DNA of 64,000 nucleotides from Adhaeribacter rhizoryzae (lineage in GTDB: Bacteria > Bacteroidota > Bacteroidia > Cytophagales > Hymenobacteraceae), in contig NZ_VWSF01000016.1 in NCBI RefSeq assembly GCF_008629685.1, positions 62,001-126,000 of the forward strand, read 5' to 3'. Of this stretch, positions 51,725-61,268 are shown piece by piece. The notes beneath the pieces are model-generated. The model ran no database searches, had not been told where the DNA came from, and saw nothing but the letters and a program-made list of their open reading frames with translations. The position numbers and the translations under genes were made by a program. Positions within the stretch are counted from its first letter, which is position 1, and the number at the start of each line of letters is the position of its first letter.

Positions 51725-52762
51725 TTACTCGAAAATATTAAGAAACTGCGTTAGCTTTACTTGCTTTATCCGGAAATATTGCGATTCCTGGACAAAATTA
51801 GCGGAAATACCAAAGGAAACTGTTTTCTTGGTATCAAGGGTAAATGTTGCTTTGGGCGCATCAAAAGGAGCTGCTGCCAAGGCAGTTGTTACATCGGTAG
51901 CATCGGGCAGCGTATTGCCTTCGGCTACGGCTACAAAGGCCTGGTCTCTTACGGTATAGCCGGGGCTACCATCAAACGAAACAATTTCGAACAAGTATTT
52001 ACCGGCCGGCAGCTCTGCTGTTTGGTAAATTTTACCGTTTGGTATGGCCGGGGTACCCCAGCGCTCTAAAGACATCCAGCCGCCGTTGTTAAAGCTATCG
52101 AAACCGCCCTTGGTGCCGTTTTCCATGTTTTTTACCGCGTCATTTACCATCCAATCGGCCAATAAGCCAAAGCGCGAACTGGCACCCACATCGGAGCGCT
52201 TAAAAGGATTACCGGCATTTTTTACATACTTTGCGGTAACATCAACACTCCGGTCAGCAAAATTATTAACGTCCAGTAAAATATTGGCCGTGGCGAGTTG
52301 CTCATTTAACTCATATTGGCTTGGGTTGGCAATTCTGATACGCAGGCCTAGTTTTTTACCTTTGTTTTCATCCAGCACCGCTTTGGGTATGGTTAAATAA
52401 AAGCTACCGGCAGCTTTACCCGCCGGAACCTCTATGTGCGTGCCCGACAGCAAATCGCTGGCTAAGGGAATGGTACCCGCCGGTAAATTACTGTTTTCCG
52501 AAATTATTTCTACTGAATAAGCTTCCCGGGCCTGGTTGCCGGAACGGCTAATGCCCAGCAATGCTTTAATTACTTTGCGCTCTTTATCAATAATAACATT
52601 GCCCGGCGTTAGGTTTATGGTACCACCGTTTACCTGGGTTATGTACACTTTAGGGGGTATGCTCTCCAGGCTTTTTAATTCGTCTTTCTCGCAGGAGCTC
52701 AGAAAGAGCAGGTTACAGGCGAAAACGCCTAAGGTTATTTTTTTGAATAAATATTTCATCAT
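51725..52762 (-). CDS. PUL surface lipoprotein with DUF1735- and DUF5013-like domains
   Basis: The 345-residue lipoprotein has lipobox LSSC (Cys24). The N-terminal half resembles DUF1735 (residues ~35-180, with SYELNEQ-like and LGISRSGNQAREAYSVEI segments). The C-terminal half resembles DUF5013: FGLLADWMVNDAVKNMENG, GGFDSFNNGGWMSLERWG, GKIYQTAELPAGKYLFEI. Two successive ATGs start the frame. Proteins of this type are surface glycan-binding parts of SusCD loci and carry no visible catalytic residues. It is the last gene of the minus-strand locus. Confidence 0.88.
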   Translation of the reverse strand: MMKYLFKKITLGVFACNLLFLSSCEKDELKSLESIPPKVYITQVNGGTINLTPGNVIIDKERKVIKALLGISRSGNQAREAYSVEIISENSNLPAGTIPLASDLLSGTHIEVPAGKAAGSFYLTIPKAVLDENKGKKLGLRIRIANPSQYELNEQLATANILLDVNNFADRSVDVTAKYVKNAGNPFKRSDVGASSRFGLLADWMVNDAVKNMENGTKGGFDSFNNGGWMSLERWGTPAIPNGKIYQTAELPAGKYLFEIVSFDGSPGYTVRDQAFVAVAEGNTLPDATDVTTALAAAPFDAPKATFTLDTKKTVSFGISANFVQESQYFRIKQVKLTQFLNIFE

Positions 52763-52838
52763 GAATTCTTTTATGTATTTATATCTATTTCCAGAAGGAT
52801 GCTACCGGCTTGGTGATAGCCAGTAGCATCCAATAATA

Positions 52839-54617
52839 TTACCAGCCCGGATTTTGTACCATTTGTTTATTGCGGTCAATTTCGGATTGCGGAATGGGCC
52901 ATAAGTAATGTCTGTCGTCGAATACCCGGTTCTCAAATACACTTCTTTTGTAGAATGAGGCGTCGGTAAAGCTGTTGCCGGCGCTTACATTCATACCGTA
53001 CATTGGGCCACCATCGGTTTGTTCGGCAATTTTCCAGCGGCGGGTATCAAACAAGCGGTGTCCTTCAAAAGCTAGTTCCACCTGGCGTTCGAGGCGGATT
53101 CTTTCGCGCATTTGCTCTTGCGATAAGCCGCTGGGTAAAGCAGGTAAACCCGCCCGTTCCCGTACCAGGTTTACGTACTTGGCAATATCGGCGTGGCCGG
53201 GCTCAACTTCGTTCAGGGCTTCGGCATAATTCAGGTACATCTCACCTAACCGGAAGAAAATCCAGGCTTGTGGCGTGAACCGGCCGTTTTGTATATCGCT
53301 GTTGGGGCTCACAAATTTGGTTACCAGGTAGCCGGTTTCGGTATGGTCGTGAGAGCCATTTTTACCGGAGCGGCCGGTGGCGTACAGTTCAACTTTAATA
53401 ATATTGGTGCCGGAAGCGCCTTTGTATTTCCATTCGGCACCATTATACAATATCGAAACATAAAAGCGGGGTTCCCGGCCTACGTACATGTTCCAGGTGC
53501 CGGGTTTGGTAAATTCAGTGGTGCCAGTAGAAAAACCTTCTTCTACATAACCAGAGCCTTCTTCGTGTATAAGCTTGCCATTGGCCATGTGGTAGGCATC
53601 TACTAATTGCTGGGTGGGGCTGGAGCCATTCCAGCCGGTTGCCTGGCGTGGCGCAGCATGTTTCTGCCAGCCGTTGCCGTCGTTAGCTGGCCGGGCCCAG
53701 ATTACTTCTTTGTTCCACCGGTCAAAAAATAAATCCTGATAAGACAAGTACGGGTCAAAAACGCCGGCTGCATTATTCTTTTTAAACAAGCCTTCGGGCA
53801 TCATGTCTATTACTACTTTAGCCGCATCAGCCGCCTTTTTCCATTTGTTAGCATCGTAAGTAGTACTTACCAGTTGCTTGCCATCCGGATTCTTAAAGTT
53901 GGCGTACTCCTGGTTACCGTTCCATAAAGGGCTGGCTGCATAAAGCAGTACCCGCGATTTTAAGGCTTGCGCAAACCGCTGATCGGCCCGGCCGTATTCC
54001 GTATTAACTGATTGCTTAATGGGCAAGTCTTTAATAGCGGCATCCAGTTCGCTGATAATATAATCTACCCCCTCATCGTAAGAATTGCGGGGCACCTGGG
54101 TTTCAGAAACCTGTACATCTACCGGAATTTCTTCCTGTAAAATAGGCACCGGACCAAACTGGCGCATTAAATTATAATAATAAAAAGCGCGTATGGCGCG
54201 CGCTTCGGCCTTAAACTGCGTGGTTATACCGGGGTTATTTTTATCGCATTCTTTGCACTCGTTTATCCGGTTCATAAATACTGTAGCCGACCGGATGCCG
54301 CGGTAATACCGCGAGAAGGTATTATAAGGAACGTTGGTAGAGTTCCAGCTACCGTTGTTAATATTATTGGCGCCCACACCGGTCCAGACAAAATCAGCTT
54401 CGTCTGAAACCGGCGATAAATTTTCGTAAGGGTTGGCTTCGTCCATTACGTAGCTGTACACATTAGCCAGGTAGCTTTTAGCTTCTGCTTCGTTGGTAAA
54501 TACCTGGTCCATGGTAAGCATATCGTCCGGCTGCTTGTCGAGGAAATCGCCGCAGGAAAAGAAGGATACACTGCCCGCCAGGAGCAGCATATTCAGGTAT
54601 GATTTATATTTAAACAT
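52839..54617 (-). CDS. SusD/RagB-type surface glycan-binding lipoprotein (second pair)
   Basis: The 592-residue lipoprotein has lipobox FFSC (Cys22) and the GDFLDKQPDD opening. SusD hallmarks are ARAIRAFYYYNLMRQFGPVPI, RLGEMYLNYAEALNEV and EGHRLFDTRRWK near the C-terminus, with LWPIPQSEIDRNKQMVQNPGW at the end. It lies 95 nt downstream of the SusC gene and should form an outer-membrane uptake complex with it. The glycan differs from that of the first pair, since the two SusD proteins are only distantly alike by eye. Confidence 0.96.
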   Translation of the reverse strand: MFKYKSYLNMLLLAGSVSFFSCGDFLDKQPDDMLTMDQVFTNEAEAKSYLANVYSYVMDEANPYENLSPVSDEADFVWTGVGANNINNGSWNSTNVPYNTFSRYYRGIRSATVFMNRINECKECDKNNPGITTQFKAEARAIRAFYYYNLMRQFGPVPILQEEIPVDVQVSETQVPRNSYDEGVDYIISELDAAIKDLPIKQSVNTEYGRADQRFAQALKSRVLLYAASPLWNGNQEYANFKNPDGKQLVSTTYDANKWKKAADAAKVVIDMMPEGLFKKNNAAGVFDPYLSYQDLFFDRWNKEVIWARPANDGNGWQKHAAPRQATGWNGSSPTQQLVDAYHMANGKLIHEEGSGYVEEGFSTGTTEFTKPGTWNMYVGREPRFYVSILYNGAEWKYKGASGTNIIKVELYATGRSGKNGSHDHTETGYLVTKFVSPNSDIQNGRFTPQAWIFFRLGEMYLNYAEALNEVEPGHADIAKYVNLVRERAGLPALPSGLSQEQMRERIRLERQVELAFEGHRLFDTRRWKIAEQTDGGPMYGMNVSAGNSFTDASFYKRSVFENRVFDDRHYLWPIPQSEIDRNKQMVQNPGW

Positions 54618-54712
54618 GTCTATTTTAAATTTAAGTTACTATTAGGAGTTTCTAGCCGGCGCCGAAGCTATGTCTAAGGGCCAGCCGTTTTGCTCAAAAA
54701 ACAATGTTCTGC

Positions 54713-57700
54713 TTATAAATTCAGGTTAATACCGGCGTTAAAGTTGCGCTGAATAGGATAAGCCGAGCCGTTGCCGTTACCCAATTCGGGGTCCCAGTAA
54801 TCGAACTTGCTCCAGGTGAATAAATTAAAGCCCGATACATAAATGCGAAGGGTATTAATTTTTAACCGTTGCGTTATTACTTTTGGAATGGTGTAGCCCA
54901 ATTCGGTTGTTTTCAGGCGCAGGTAACTGGCATCGCGCTGCCACCAGGTAGAACTGCGGTAATTATTGGTGTTGGGGCCAAACGAAAGCCGCGGAAACAA
55001 CACATCCTGGCTGGGGTTTTCCGGGGTCCAGCGGTCTAAAGCATTCTCGTTTAAGTTGCCGCGCAGCCCGCCTTGTACAAACGGAAACCAGCCGTTACCA
55101 CTCAGCATAAAATCCATATTACCGGTGCCCTGGAAGAAAGCCGATAAGTCGAAGCCTTTGTAGTTTAATGTGGTACCGAAACCATACACAATTTCCGGGG
55201 TAGATGGGTTACCAATAGCTACTTCGTCGAAAGCATTAACAACGCCATCGCCGTTTATATCTTTGTACTTCAGATCGCCGGGACGTACCGGGCCAAAAGT
55301 GTGCGTGGGCGAAGCATTAATATCTTCCTGGTCTTGGAACAAACCATCGGCAATTAAACCAAAAGGCTGATTTAACCTTTTACCTTTCCGGTTCTGGTAA
55401 GTATAAGCCCAATCTGGTTCGTCGTTGTTCAAGAGGTTATTGCGGGCAAAGGTGTAGTTTCCGCGCAGGGTAACATCTACCTGTCCAATTTTTTTCCGGT
55501 ATTCCAGTGTGGCATCAATGCCCTGGTTTTCGAATTCGCCCAGGTTACCCCAAGGATTGTTTTGTAAACCCATTATGGCCGGCAAGGCATTGCGCTGCAG
55601 GAAAATACCGGTCCGGTGCCGTTTAAATACATCAGCCTGCAAGTAGAACCCGCGCAGGAAGCGGGCCTCGATGCCCACGTTTATTTCCCGCTCTCTTTCC
55701 CAGGTCAGGTTAGCGCCCCACTGGTCTTCGCCGCGGCCGTTAAAGCCATTTTGGTTGGCATCGCCGAAGGTATAGCCACCATTGCCGGTACCTACCGTAG
55801 TAATATAGGCAAATCTCCGGACCGAACCATTAGACTGGCCCAGCTGGTCGTTGCCTTTGTAACCGAACGAACCCCGGAACTTTAAGAAATCTACCAGATT
55901 AATGTTGTTTTTAAAGAAAGGTTCTTCCGAAACAATCCAGCCCAGGGCATAAGCCGGGAAGAAGCCATAACGGTGACCTTTGGCAAAGTTTTCGGAGCCA
56001 TTGTAGCCGGCGTTAAATTCGGCGAAATACCGCTCTTTAAAACCATACGATACCCGGCTTACCAAACCCTGCAACCGGAAAGGCAGCGCGTTAATAGCAT
56101 TGGCGGCATCGCCTACCTGGTAATCTTGCTGATTATACAATACTAAACCCGCTATGGTGTGGTTACCAAAGGTGCGGTCGTAGTTAATATTGGCCTGGGT
56201 GTAAATCCGTCGGTTACCGCCCGAATTCCGGTTATAAGGTAAGTCGTCTACGCCATCGTAAAATTTGGTTAAGATCAGGTTGCCGTTGGCATCCCGGCCA
56301 TTCAGGGCCCAGCGGTCGCCGGAGTCATCGTTGCTGCCTCTTACGCGTTGTATGTTGTGGTAATTATAACCATCAAACGCAAACTTGCCCATCAGCTTTA
56401 AGCCTTTTACAAACCGGCTTAAATCGTGGCGCAAAGTCAAATCCGATTGAATATTGTTCCGCCATTCGGTGGTAAAACCGGCGCCGGTCAGGTGTTGGTA
56501 AGGGTTACCAATACCGTTCACGCCACCATATATTATTTTGTTCGGGTTAGTAGGATCTGGGTAAAATGGTGCGTAGCCAATAGGCGTGTTCATCATAATA
56601 CCACCGTTGTTGCCCCAAATATCGGCGGCGCTCCGGCCCGGGTAGTTAGAGGTAACCAAAATACCGCCAATGCCTAAACTCAGCTCCGTGTCTTTGTTCA
56701 GGTTAATATCGGTGTTGGCCCGGAAGTTATAGCGCTTCAGCTTAATATTGGTATTATAAGTATTCAGGTTATCGCCTTTCCAGATGCCGTCTTCGTCGTA
56801 GTAAGTAGCCGAAACAAAATATTTAGCCACATCGCCGCCACCGGTAATATTTAAGTTGGCCCGCTGGTTATTAGACCAATCTTTCATCATCATATCCATC
56901 CAGTTTACATTAGGATATAAATAAGGATCTTCGCCAGAGCGGGTTTTTTCGATGTATTCCGGCGTATAAGGCGTTACAAAATTGGGGTTTGTGGCTAGCT
57001 GCGCCTCGTTGTACAGTTCCAGGTAAGTAGGACCGTCTACCAAATCGGGTAGCATGGTAGCCCCCACAATGCCTCTTTCTACTTTCAGGCTAATGCTGGG
57101 CTTTTCTTTGGTGCCCCGGCGGGTAGTAACCAGAATTACCCCGTTGGCTCCCCGTATACCATACACCGCCGTAGCGGCGGCATCTTTTAAAATAGAGAAA
57201 GTTTCTATTTCTTCCGGTTCTATGTTGCTAATGGGGCGTTCTACCCCGTCTACCAGAATTAAGGGATTGGCGCCGCCGCCAAAAGTACTTACTCCCCTAA
57301 TCCAGAACTGTGCATCGTCGTAACCGGGTTCGCCGCTCCGTTGTACGGCAATAACGCCCGCTACTTTACCGGCCAGCGCATTTTGCAGGTTACGGGTAGG
57401 GGTAGTTATTTCTTTAACTTTCACCGTAGAAATGGCACCCACTACGCTTTCTTTTTTCTGCTCACCGTAAGCAACTATCTGCACTTCTTCTAAAGAACTG
57501 GCATCTACCTCCAGGGCCACATTTACCTGGGTGCGGTTGTTAATAGCTACTTCCTGTGTTTTATAACCTACAAAAGAAAACACCAGCGTGGCGTTATTTT
57601 CAGCTACTACCAGCGAATAATTACCATCGGTAGTGGTGGCAGTACCATTGGTGGTGCCCTTTACCAAAACGGTAACACCAGGCAAAGGCGAATTATCTTC

Positions 57701-58141
57701 TTTGGCCGTTACCTTGCCCTTTACGGTAATTTGTTTTGCATCGGTGGTGCTGGCTGGTGCGGCAGTAGTTACGGGCGTGGCCAGTTGTTGAATGACAAAG
57801 TAGTTCTCAGCGGCTTTTTTTACACCAAGGTTTAAAGGCGCTAATAATACCTTTAACTCTGCTTCTAACCGGCCTTTTTTAATATCTGAGCCAGATTTCG
57901 CGATGTACTTGTGCTGAATAAGTTCCGGGTCGTACATAAACCTGACTTTCTGCGTAGTTTCCAGCCGGTTTAGCACCTCCTGCAATGTATAAGATGCTTT
58001 GTTGGCCTGAACCGTGTGGGTTTGCCGGGTATTGGCAGCCACACTGCTAAAAGAAACCTGCTGGGCCTGTACCCAGGGCAGACTAAAAGCCAGCCCAATG
58101 GCCGTGGTAAGCCATTTTTTCTTGCGTAATGTTTGTTTCAT
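54713..58141 (-). CDS. SusC/RagA-type TonB-dependent transporter with STN domain (second pair)
   Basis: The 1142-residue protein starts at ATG 58141 (MKQTLRKKKWLTTAIGLAFSLP...VQAQ); an earlier frame start adds 14 residues without improving the signal peptide. Domains are an STN (about 50-125, with YTLQEVLNRLETTQKVRFMYD), CarboxypepD_reg-like (about 150-235, GKVTAKEDNSPLPGV), the EEVQIVAYGEQKKESVVGAIS segment and a plug (VDGVERPISNIEPEEIETFSILKDAAATAVYG). A long barrel ends in NAGINLNL. The STN domain, absent in the first SusC, lets it contact the FecR anti-sigma factor encoded 63 nt upstream and switch on the locus when substrate binds. Confidence 0.96.
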   Translation of the reverse strand: MKQTLRKKKWLTTAIGLAFSLPWVQAQQVSFSSVAANTRQTHTVQANKASYTLQEVLNRLETTQKVRFMYDPELIQHKYIAKSGSDIKKGRLEAELKVLLAPLNLGVKKAAENYFVIQQLATPVTTAAPASTTDAKQITVKGKVTAKEDNSPLPGVTVLVKGTTNGTATTTDGNYSLVVAENNATLVFSFVGYKTQEVAINNRTQVNVALEVDASSLEEVQIVAYGEQKKESVVGAISTVKVKEITTPTRNLQNALAGKVAGVIAVQRSGEPGYDDAQFWIRGVSTFGGGANPLILVDGVERPISNIEPEEIETFSILKDAAATAVYGIRGANGVILVTTRRGTKEKPSISLKVERGIVGATMLPDLVDGPTYLELYNEAQLATNPNFVTPYTPEYIEKTRSGEDPYLYPNVNWMDMMMKDWSNNQRANLNITGGGDVAKYFVSATYYDEDGIWKGDNLNTYNTNIKLKRYNFRANTDINLNKDTELSLGIGGILVTSNYPGRSAADIWGNNGGIMMNTPIGYAPFYPDPTNPNKIIYGGVNGIGNPYQHLTGAGFTTEWRNNIQSDLTLRHDLSRFVKGLKLMGKFAFDGYNYHNIQRVRGSNDDSGDRWALNGRDANGNLILTKFYDGVDDLPYNRNSGGNRRIYTQANINYDRTFGNHTIAGLVLYNQQDYQVGDAANAINALPFRLQGLVSRVSYGFKERYFAEFNAGYNGSENFAKGHRYGFFPAYALGWIVSEEPFFKNNINLVDFLKFRGSFGYKGNDQLGQSNGSVRRFAYITTVGTGNGGYTFGDANQNGFNGRGEDQWGANLTWEREREINVGIEARFLRGFYLQADVFKRHRTGIFLQRNALPAIMGLQNNPWGNLGEFENQGIDATLEYRKKIGQVDVTLRGNYTFARNNLLNNDEPDWAYTYQNRKGKRLNQPFGLIADGLFQDQEDINASPTHTFGPVRPGDLKYKDINGDGVVNAFDEVAIGNPSTPEIVYGFGTTLNYKGFDLSAFFQGTGNMDFMLSGNGWFPFVQGGLRGNLNENALDRWTPENPSQDVLFPRLSFGPNTNNYRSSTWWQRDASYLRLKTTELGYTIPKVITQRLKINTLRIYVSGFNLFTWSKFDYWDPELGNGNGSAYPIQRNFNAGINLNL

Positions 58142-58204
58142 AAAACTTGTTTGTGGTGAATATAAAATCAGGATGGCCACCATACATAGCCATCGTGGGT
58201 AATG

Positions 58205-59260
58205 CTATTTGGTGGCGGGTAAATCCGGCGCCGGTGTTTTACTTTTAATTAAAATATTATTTCCTTCTTGCTTAATATTAAGGTTGTAACCATCCTGGAG
58301 CCCTAAAAACAAAACCGATAAGTCATCGGCCGGAACAGTGCCGGTAAACTTTCGCTGCAGGATGCCCAGGTCTTCGGTCGTGATCTGCAGGTTGTAATTA
58401 TCCCGGAGTAGCTGAAATATATTTTCCAGGCTTTCGGCTTTAAAGCTGAGTAAATTATTTTTCCAGGCCAGATAGTGTTCAGGGTCAACGGTTTCTCTGG
58501 TAAAGGTGGTGCCTTGGTGGTAGGTAACAAAGTCGCCGGGTTTTAGCAGCAAGGGTTTTTCGGCATTTTTAAGGCCCAGGCTAATTTTACCGGTCTGCAA
58601 CAACACCTTTACGGCCTGGCGGCGGTGGTTTACGTTAAAGGTGGTGCCCAGCACTTTAATATTTACCTTGCCGGCATGCACAATAAATTTCTGTTTGTTT
58701 TGCTTAGGTTGAATACTAAAGAATCCTTCCCCGGTAAGCCAAACCTCCCGATCCTGATCAGAGCCCCAATTATCATAATACCTAATGTTGCTATTGGCAT
58801 TTAATAAAATTTTAGAGCCGTCCGGCAGCCGGAATTCTTTCCGTTCACCAAAGGTGGTAGCTAGGGTAACCGGCGTTGGGTTTTTCAGCCAGAACCAATA
58901 CAAAGCGCCTGAAACTAATAATAGGGTAATCATGGCCGCTGCCGCAAACCATGGCCGCCGGTAATTATTCAGGCTATAAACCCGGGCTGGTTCGGGGTTA
59001 GGTAAGCTGGCACGGGTAGTTTCTATTCTTTGCCAGAGCTGCTTTACTCTTGCTTCCGAAAAGTTATTTTGGGGTTGATTCAGGCTTAAAACAAGTTCCC
59101 GTGCCTTTTCTATTTCAACCTGCTTACCTGGATTTTCCCGGAGAAAGTTCGTCCAGAAAGTGGTTTGGGCCGAATCATTTTCAACTACCCAGAGCCAAAA
59201 TTTTTCGTCGTTGGCAAAGTCGTCGGCAGCATAATATTTGTACTTATCAGTTGGCTCCAT
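58205..59260 (-). CDS. FecR-type anti-sigma factor
   Basis: The 351-residue protein has a short cytoplasmic N-terminal domain (about 1-100). One membrane helix follows (about 104-124, FAAAAMITLLLVSGALYWFW). The periplasmic FecR domain (about 130-235) contains FGERKEFRLPDGSKILLNANS and REVWLTGEGFFSI. A DUF4974-like C-terminal domain (about 275-340) resembles the STN fold. It holds the ECF sigma factor until the STN domain of SusC signals through it. Gene order sigma, FecR, SusC, SusD is the standard trans-envelope signalling layout. Confidence 0.95.
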   Translation of the reverse strand: MEPTDKYKYYAADDFANDEKFWLWVVENDSAQTTFWTNFLRENPGKQVEIEKARELVLSLNQPQNNFSEARVKQLWQRIETTRASLPNPEPARVYSLNNYRRPWFAAAAMITLLLVSGALYWFWLKNPTPVTLATTFGERKEFRLPDGSKILLNANSNIRYYDNWGSDQDREVWLTGEGFFSIQPKQNKQKFIVHAGKVNIKVLGTTFNVNHRRQAVKVLLQTGKISLGLKNAEKPLLLKPGDFVTYHQGTTFTRETVDPEHYLAWKNNLLSFKAESLENIFQLLRDNYNLQITTEDLGILQRKFTGTVPADDLSVLFLGLQDGYNLNIKQEGNNILIKSKTPAPDLPATK

Positions 59261-59713
59261 GTGGTAGTAACGTGGCGTGGTGCTTTTATTAGAACAGACA
59301 CACTGCTACTTCTTTTTTGGACAAGTATTTAAATATATTTTTAAAATATATGAATTTACTAAGTAATATTTTAAAGAATTGCGATAATAGAAAAGATATG
59401 CCCTTTTTTATGAATAAAATATAAAGAAATAAGCTGCAAGTATATTCATTAGTTAAGCATGCGCGAAACTTACGAGAGGTGTTCTTATTTTAATGAGTAA
59501 GATTAGATTTAATAGGGTGAGGTTAAAAATTGTGGCAGACGTTTAGGCCAAGAATAAATTTGCGGGAAGTAAGCACGAAATTATTGAAATATTAAACTTT
59601 TATAAGCGCTACTGTTAAAGTTGTACTAGGAACGGTCAAGCTCATTCTTCAAAATTACGTTAAACGCCAATTGCGCATGTTTACAATTAATGCGGGGTAT
59701 GTAGGAAGAAAAA
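59261..59713. other. 453-bp gap between sigma factor and FecR genes
   Basis: AT-rich, no gene seen. It separates the minus-strand sigma gene from FecR and should contain the FecR-SusCD promoter, a natural target of the ECF sigma factor. No motif could be assigned by eye. Confidence 0.5.
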
Positions 59714-60331
59714 CTAAATAGGAGGGAAGGACAGGAAAATCAGGGTAAACAAATTTAAAAAGTTACTCTTCGCATTCTTCTTAAGAATATCTAAGCCCCG
59801 GCTAATTAATTTATATACGTTATCGGGTTTCAGGCCCATTATCCCGGAAATCTCCTGACACGATAAATTATTGTAGTACTTTAGTTCAATGGCCTGGCGC
59901 TGGTTGCCGGTAAGCAGGCCAAAAGCATTATCAATATACGCTTTACGTTCCTCTTCTTCCTGCCAGTTTATGTAATTGGTTTCGGCAGAATTTTCGGCAG
60001 CGTGGTTATTAGTTTCGGTAGTTAATTCCTGCGGAACAAATATTTCGCGTCTTTTTAGCAGTTCCCGGAATATGCGCCGCTTAACTGCCGAAAACAAATA
60101 AAACTTAACCGATAGCGGCACCGCCAGTTTACTTTTATGCTGCCACAAATAAATAAAAAGGTTATGAATGGTATCTTCTATTAGCACTTCATCCTTAGTA
60201 TATTTTTTGGCATAACTATAAATAACCTGGATGTGTGTTTCGTAAAGCCGGGCAAAAGCCAATTCATCTCCATTCTGAAACCGAACCCATAATTCTATGG
60301 CATCCTCTGGCTGTGGGGGACTTATTTTCAT
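59714..60331 (-). CDS. ECF RNA polymerase sigma-70 factor
   Basis: The 205-residue protein has sigma region 2 (about 23-90, with GDELAFARLYETHIQVIYSYA and DEVLIEDTIHNLFIYLWQ). Region 4 (about 135-185) has LTGNQRQAIELKYYNNLSCQEISGIMGLKPDNVYKLISRGL as helix-turn-helix. A basic linker with many His/Asn residues joins them. It is the sigma partner of the FecR at 58205-59260 and most likely transcribes the FecR-SusCD genes after a substrate signal. The C-terminal tail is a hydrophobic LFTLIFLSFPPI, somewhat unusual for a soluble sigma factor. Confidence 0.95.
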   Translation of the reverse strand: MKISPPQPEDAIELWVRFQNGDELAFARLYETHIQVIYSYAKKYTKDEVLIEDTIHNLFIYLWQHKSKLAVPLSVKFYLFSAVKRRIFRELLKRREIFVPQELTTETNNHAAENSAETNYINWQEEEERKAYIDNAFGLLTGNQRQAIELKYYNNLSCQEISGIMGLKPDNVYKLISRGLDILKKNAKSNFLNLFTLIFLSFPPI

Positions 60332-60530
60332 GCTGAAGTAATAATAGCGGCTCCTACTTTATTTTATTATTGATGCAGAACTAAGTAAGCTTGCCGTAAG
60401 ATACAATATTTAACTATAACTCTTTGTATTTATACGGGTAAGAATAATAATTTATATTGTATTAATACTGGTAATGATGAGCCATAAATATAGATTAAGC
60501 GTATAAGATATAAACTTTAAAATATTGATA

Positions 60531-60848
60531 ATGAGGACTTTTATTTTAACCTTAATAGCGGGCTTATTTACACTGCTAAGTAACCAGGTAGCTGCCCAAA
60601 CCACCGAAACAACGCCGGCCCAGACTGCCCCCGTGCAAACATCTGACCCGCAACAGGATAAACAACGCTTAGACGATGCCAAAAGACAAGCGCGGGAAGC
60701 CAAAAAAGAAGCCCGGAGAACCGAAGAACTAGACGATGCCGCCGATAAAATGGCTAAGCAAACCCAGAAAGCTGCTAAAACCGAAGCGCGTGCCCAACGT
60801 GCCCGTAAAAAAGCCGATAAAGCTGCCCGCAAAGCCAGCGATTTCTAA
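60531..60848 (+). CDS. Small secreted Lys/Ala/Arg-rich protein
   Basis: The 105-residue protein starts at ATG 60531 (a TTG two codons earlier is weaker). It has a signal peptide MRTFILTLIAGLFTLLSNQVAAQ. The mature part is Thr/Gln/Pro-rich at first and then a continuous basic helix from about residue 43 (QDKQRLDDAKRQAREAKKEARR and later ARAQRARKKADKAARK). It should form a coiled coil or bind acidic partners such as nucleic acid or polysaccharide. The family is not recognised. A good terminator follows 62 nt after the stop codon, which supports the gene. Confidence 0.75.
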   Translation: MRTFILTLIAGLFTLLSNQVAAQTTETTPAQTAPVQTSDPQQDKQRLDDAKRQAREAKKEARRTEELDDAADKMAKQTQKAAKTEARAQRARKKADKAARKASDF

Positions 60849-60910
60849 AATAGAAATTTAGCCGTAAGCTTATTTATTTCTACAAAACCTGACTTTGCAT
60901 TTTTACAAAT

Positions 60911-60945
60911 AAAGCCTCCGGTATTTTATATCGGAGGCTTTGTTT
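60911..60945 (+). terminator. Rho-independent terminator after the small basic protein
   Basis: AAAGCCTCCG and CGGAGGCTTT form a 10-bp stem around GTATTTTATAT, followed by TGTTTT. Confidence 0.88.
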
Positions 60946-60962
60946 TGCCGGAATATTTATTG

Positions 60963-60989
60963 AATACTACTATCAAATAGAAAATGCGC
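60963..60989. repeat. Interspersed 27-bp repeat, copy 2
   Basis: Matches 28399-28425 at 26 of 27 positions (AATACTACTATCAAATAG, then AATGCGC). It lies 32 kb from the first copy, immediately after a terminator. Confidence 0.6.
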
Positions 60990-61107
60990 ATTAACTCTCA
61001 TGTTAATATTTTCTAAAAAACGACCGCGCTTTAAGGCTATCCTTTTATGCAATTAAAAGCGAAGTATTATTTGATGATGGTGTTATGAATTGATTATAGG
61101 TGCTAAA

Positions 61108-61149
61108 CTTAAAAACCAGATTCAGGCTAGGCTAAATCTGGTTTTTAAG
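61108..61149. terminator. Bidirectional hairpin before the sugar isomerase 3' end
   Basis: CTTAAAAACCAGATT and AATCTGGTTTTTAAG form a perfect 15-bp stem with a CAGGCTAGGCTA loop. It is suitable as terminator for the minus-strand isomerase gene as well as any + transcript. Confidence 0.8.
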
Positions 61150-61268
61150 TAAGTAAAATACTGACTAGTGCTTGTCCAAGTTAATATTCAGCAAACTTAT
61201 CCATCAAATAAGACATTACTGACCGAGTTAATGGTAATTTTTAATGCATAATTTGGCGGAGCACCAGG

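Larger units (their letters stand above)
60849..61268. other. 420-bp gap with terminators and a shared repeat
   Basis: It holds terminators at 60911-60945 and 61108-61149, and the second copy of the 27-bp repeat (60963-60989). No gene was seen. Confidence 0.6.
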
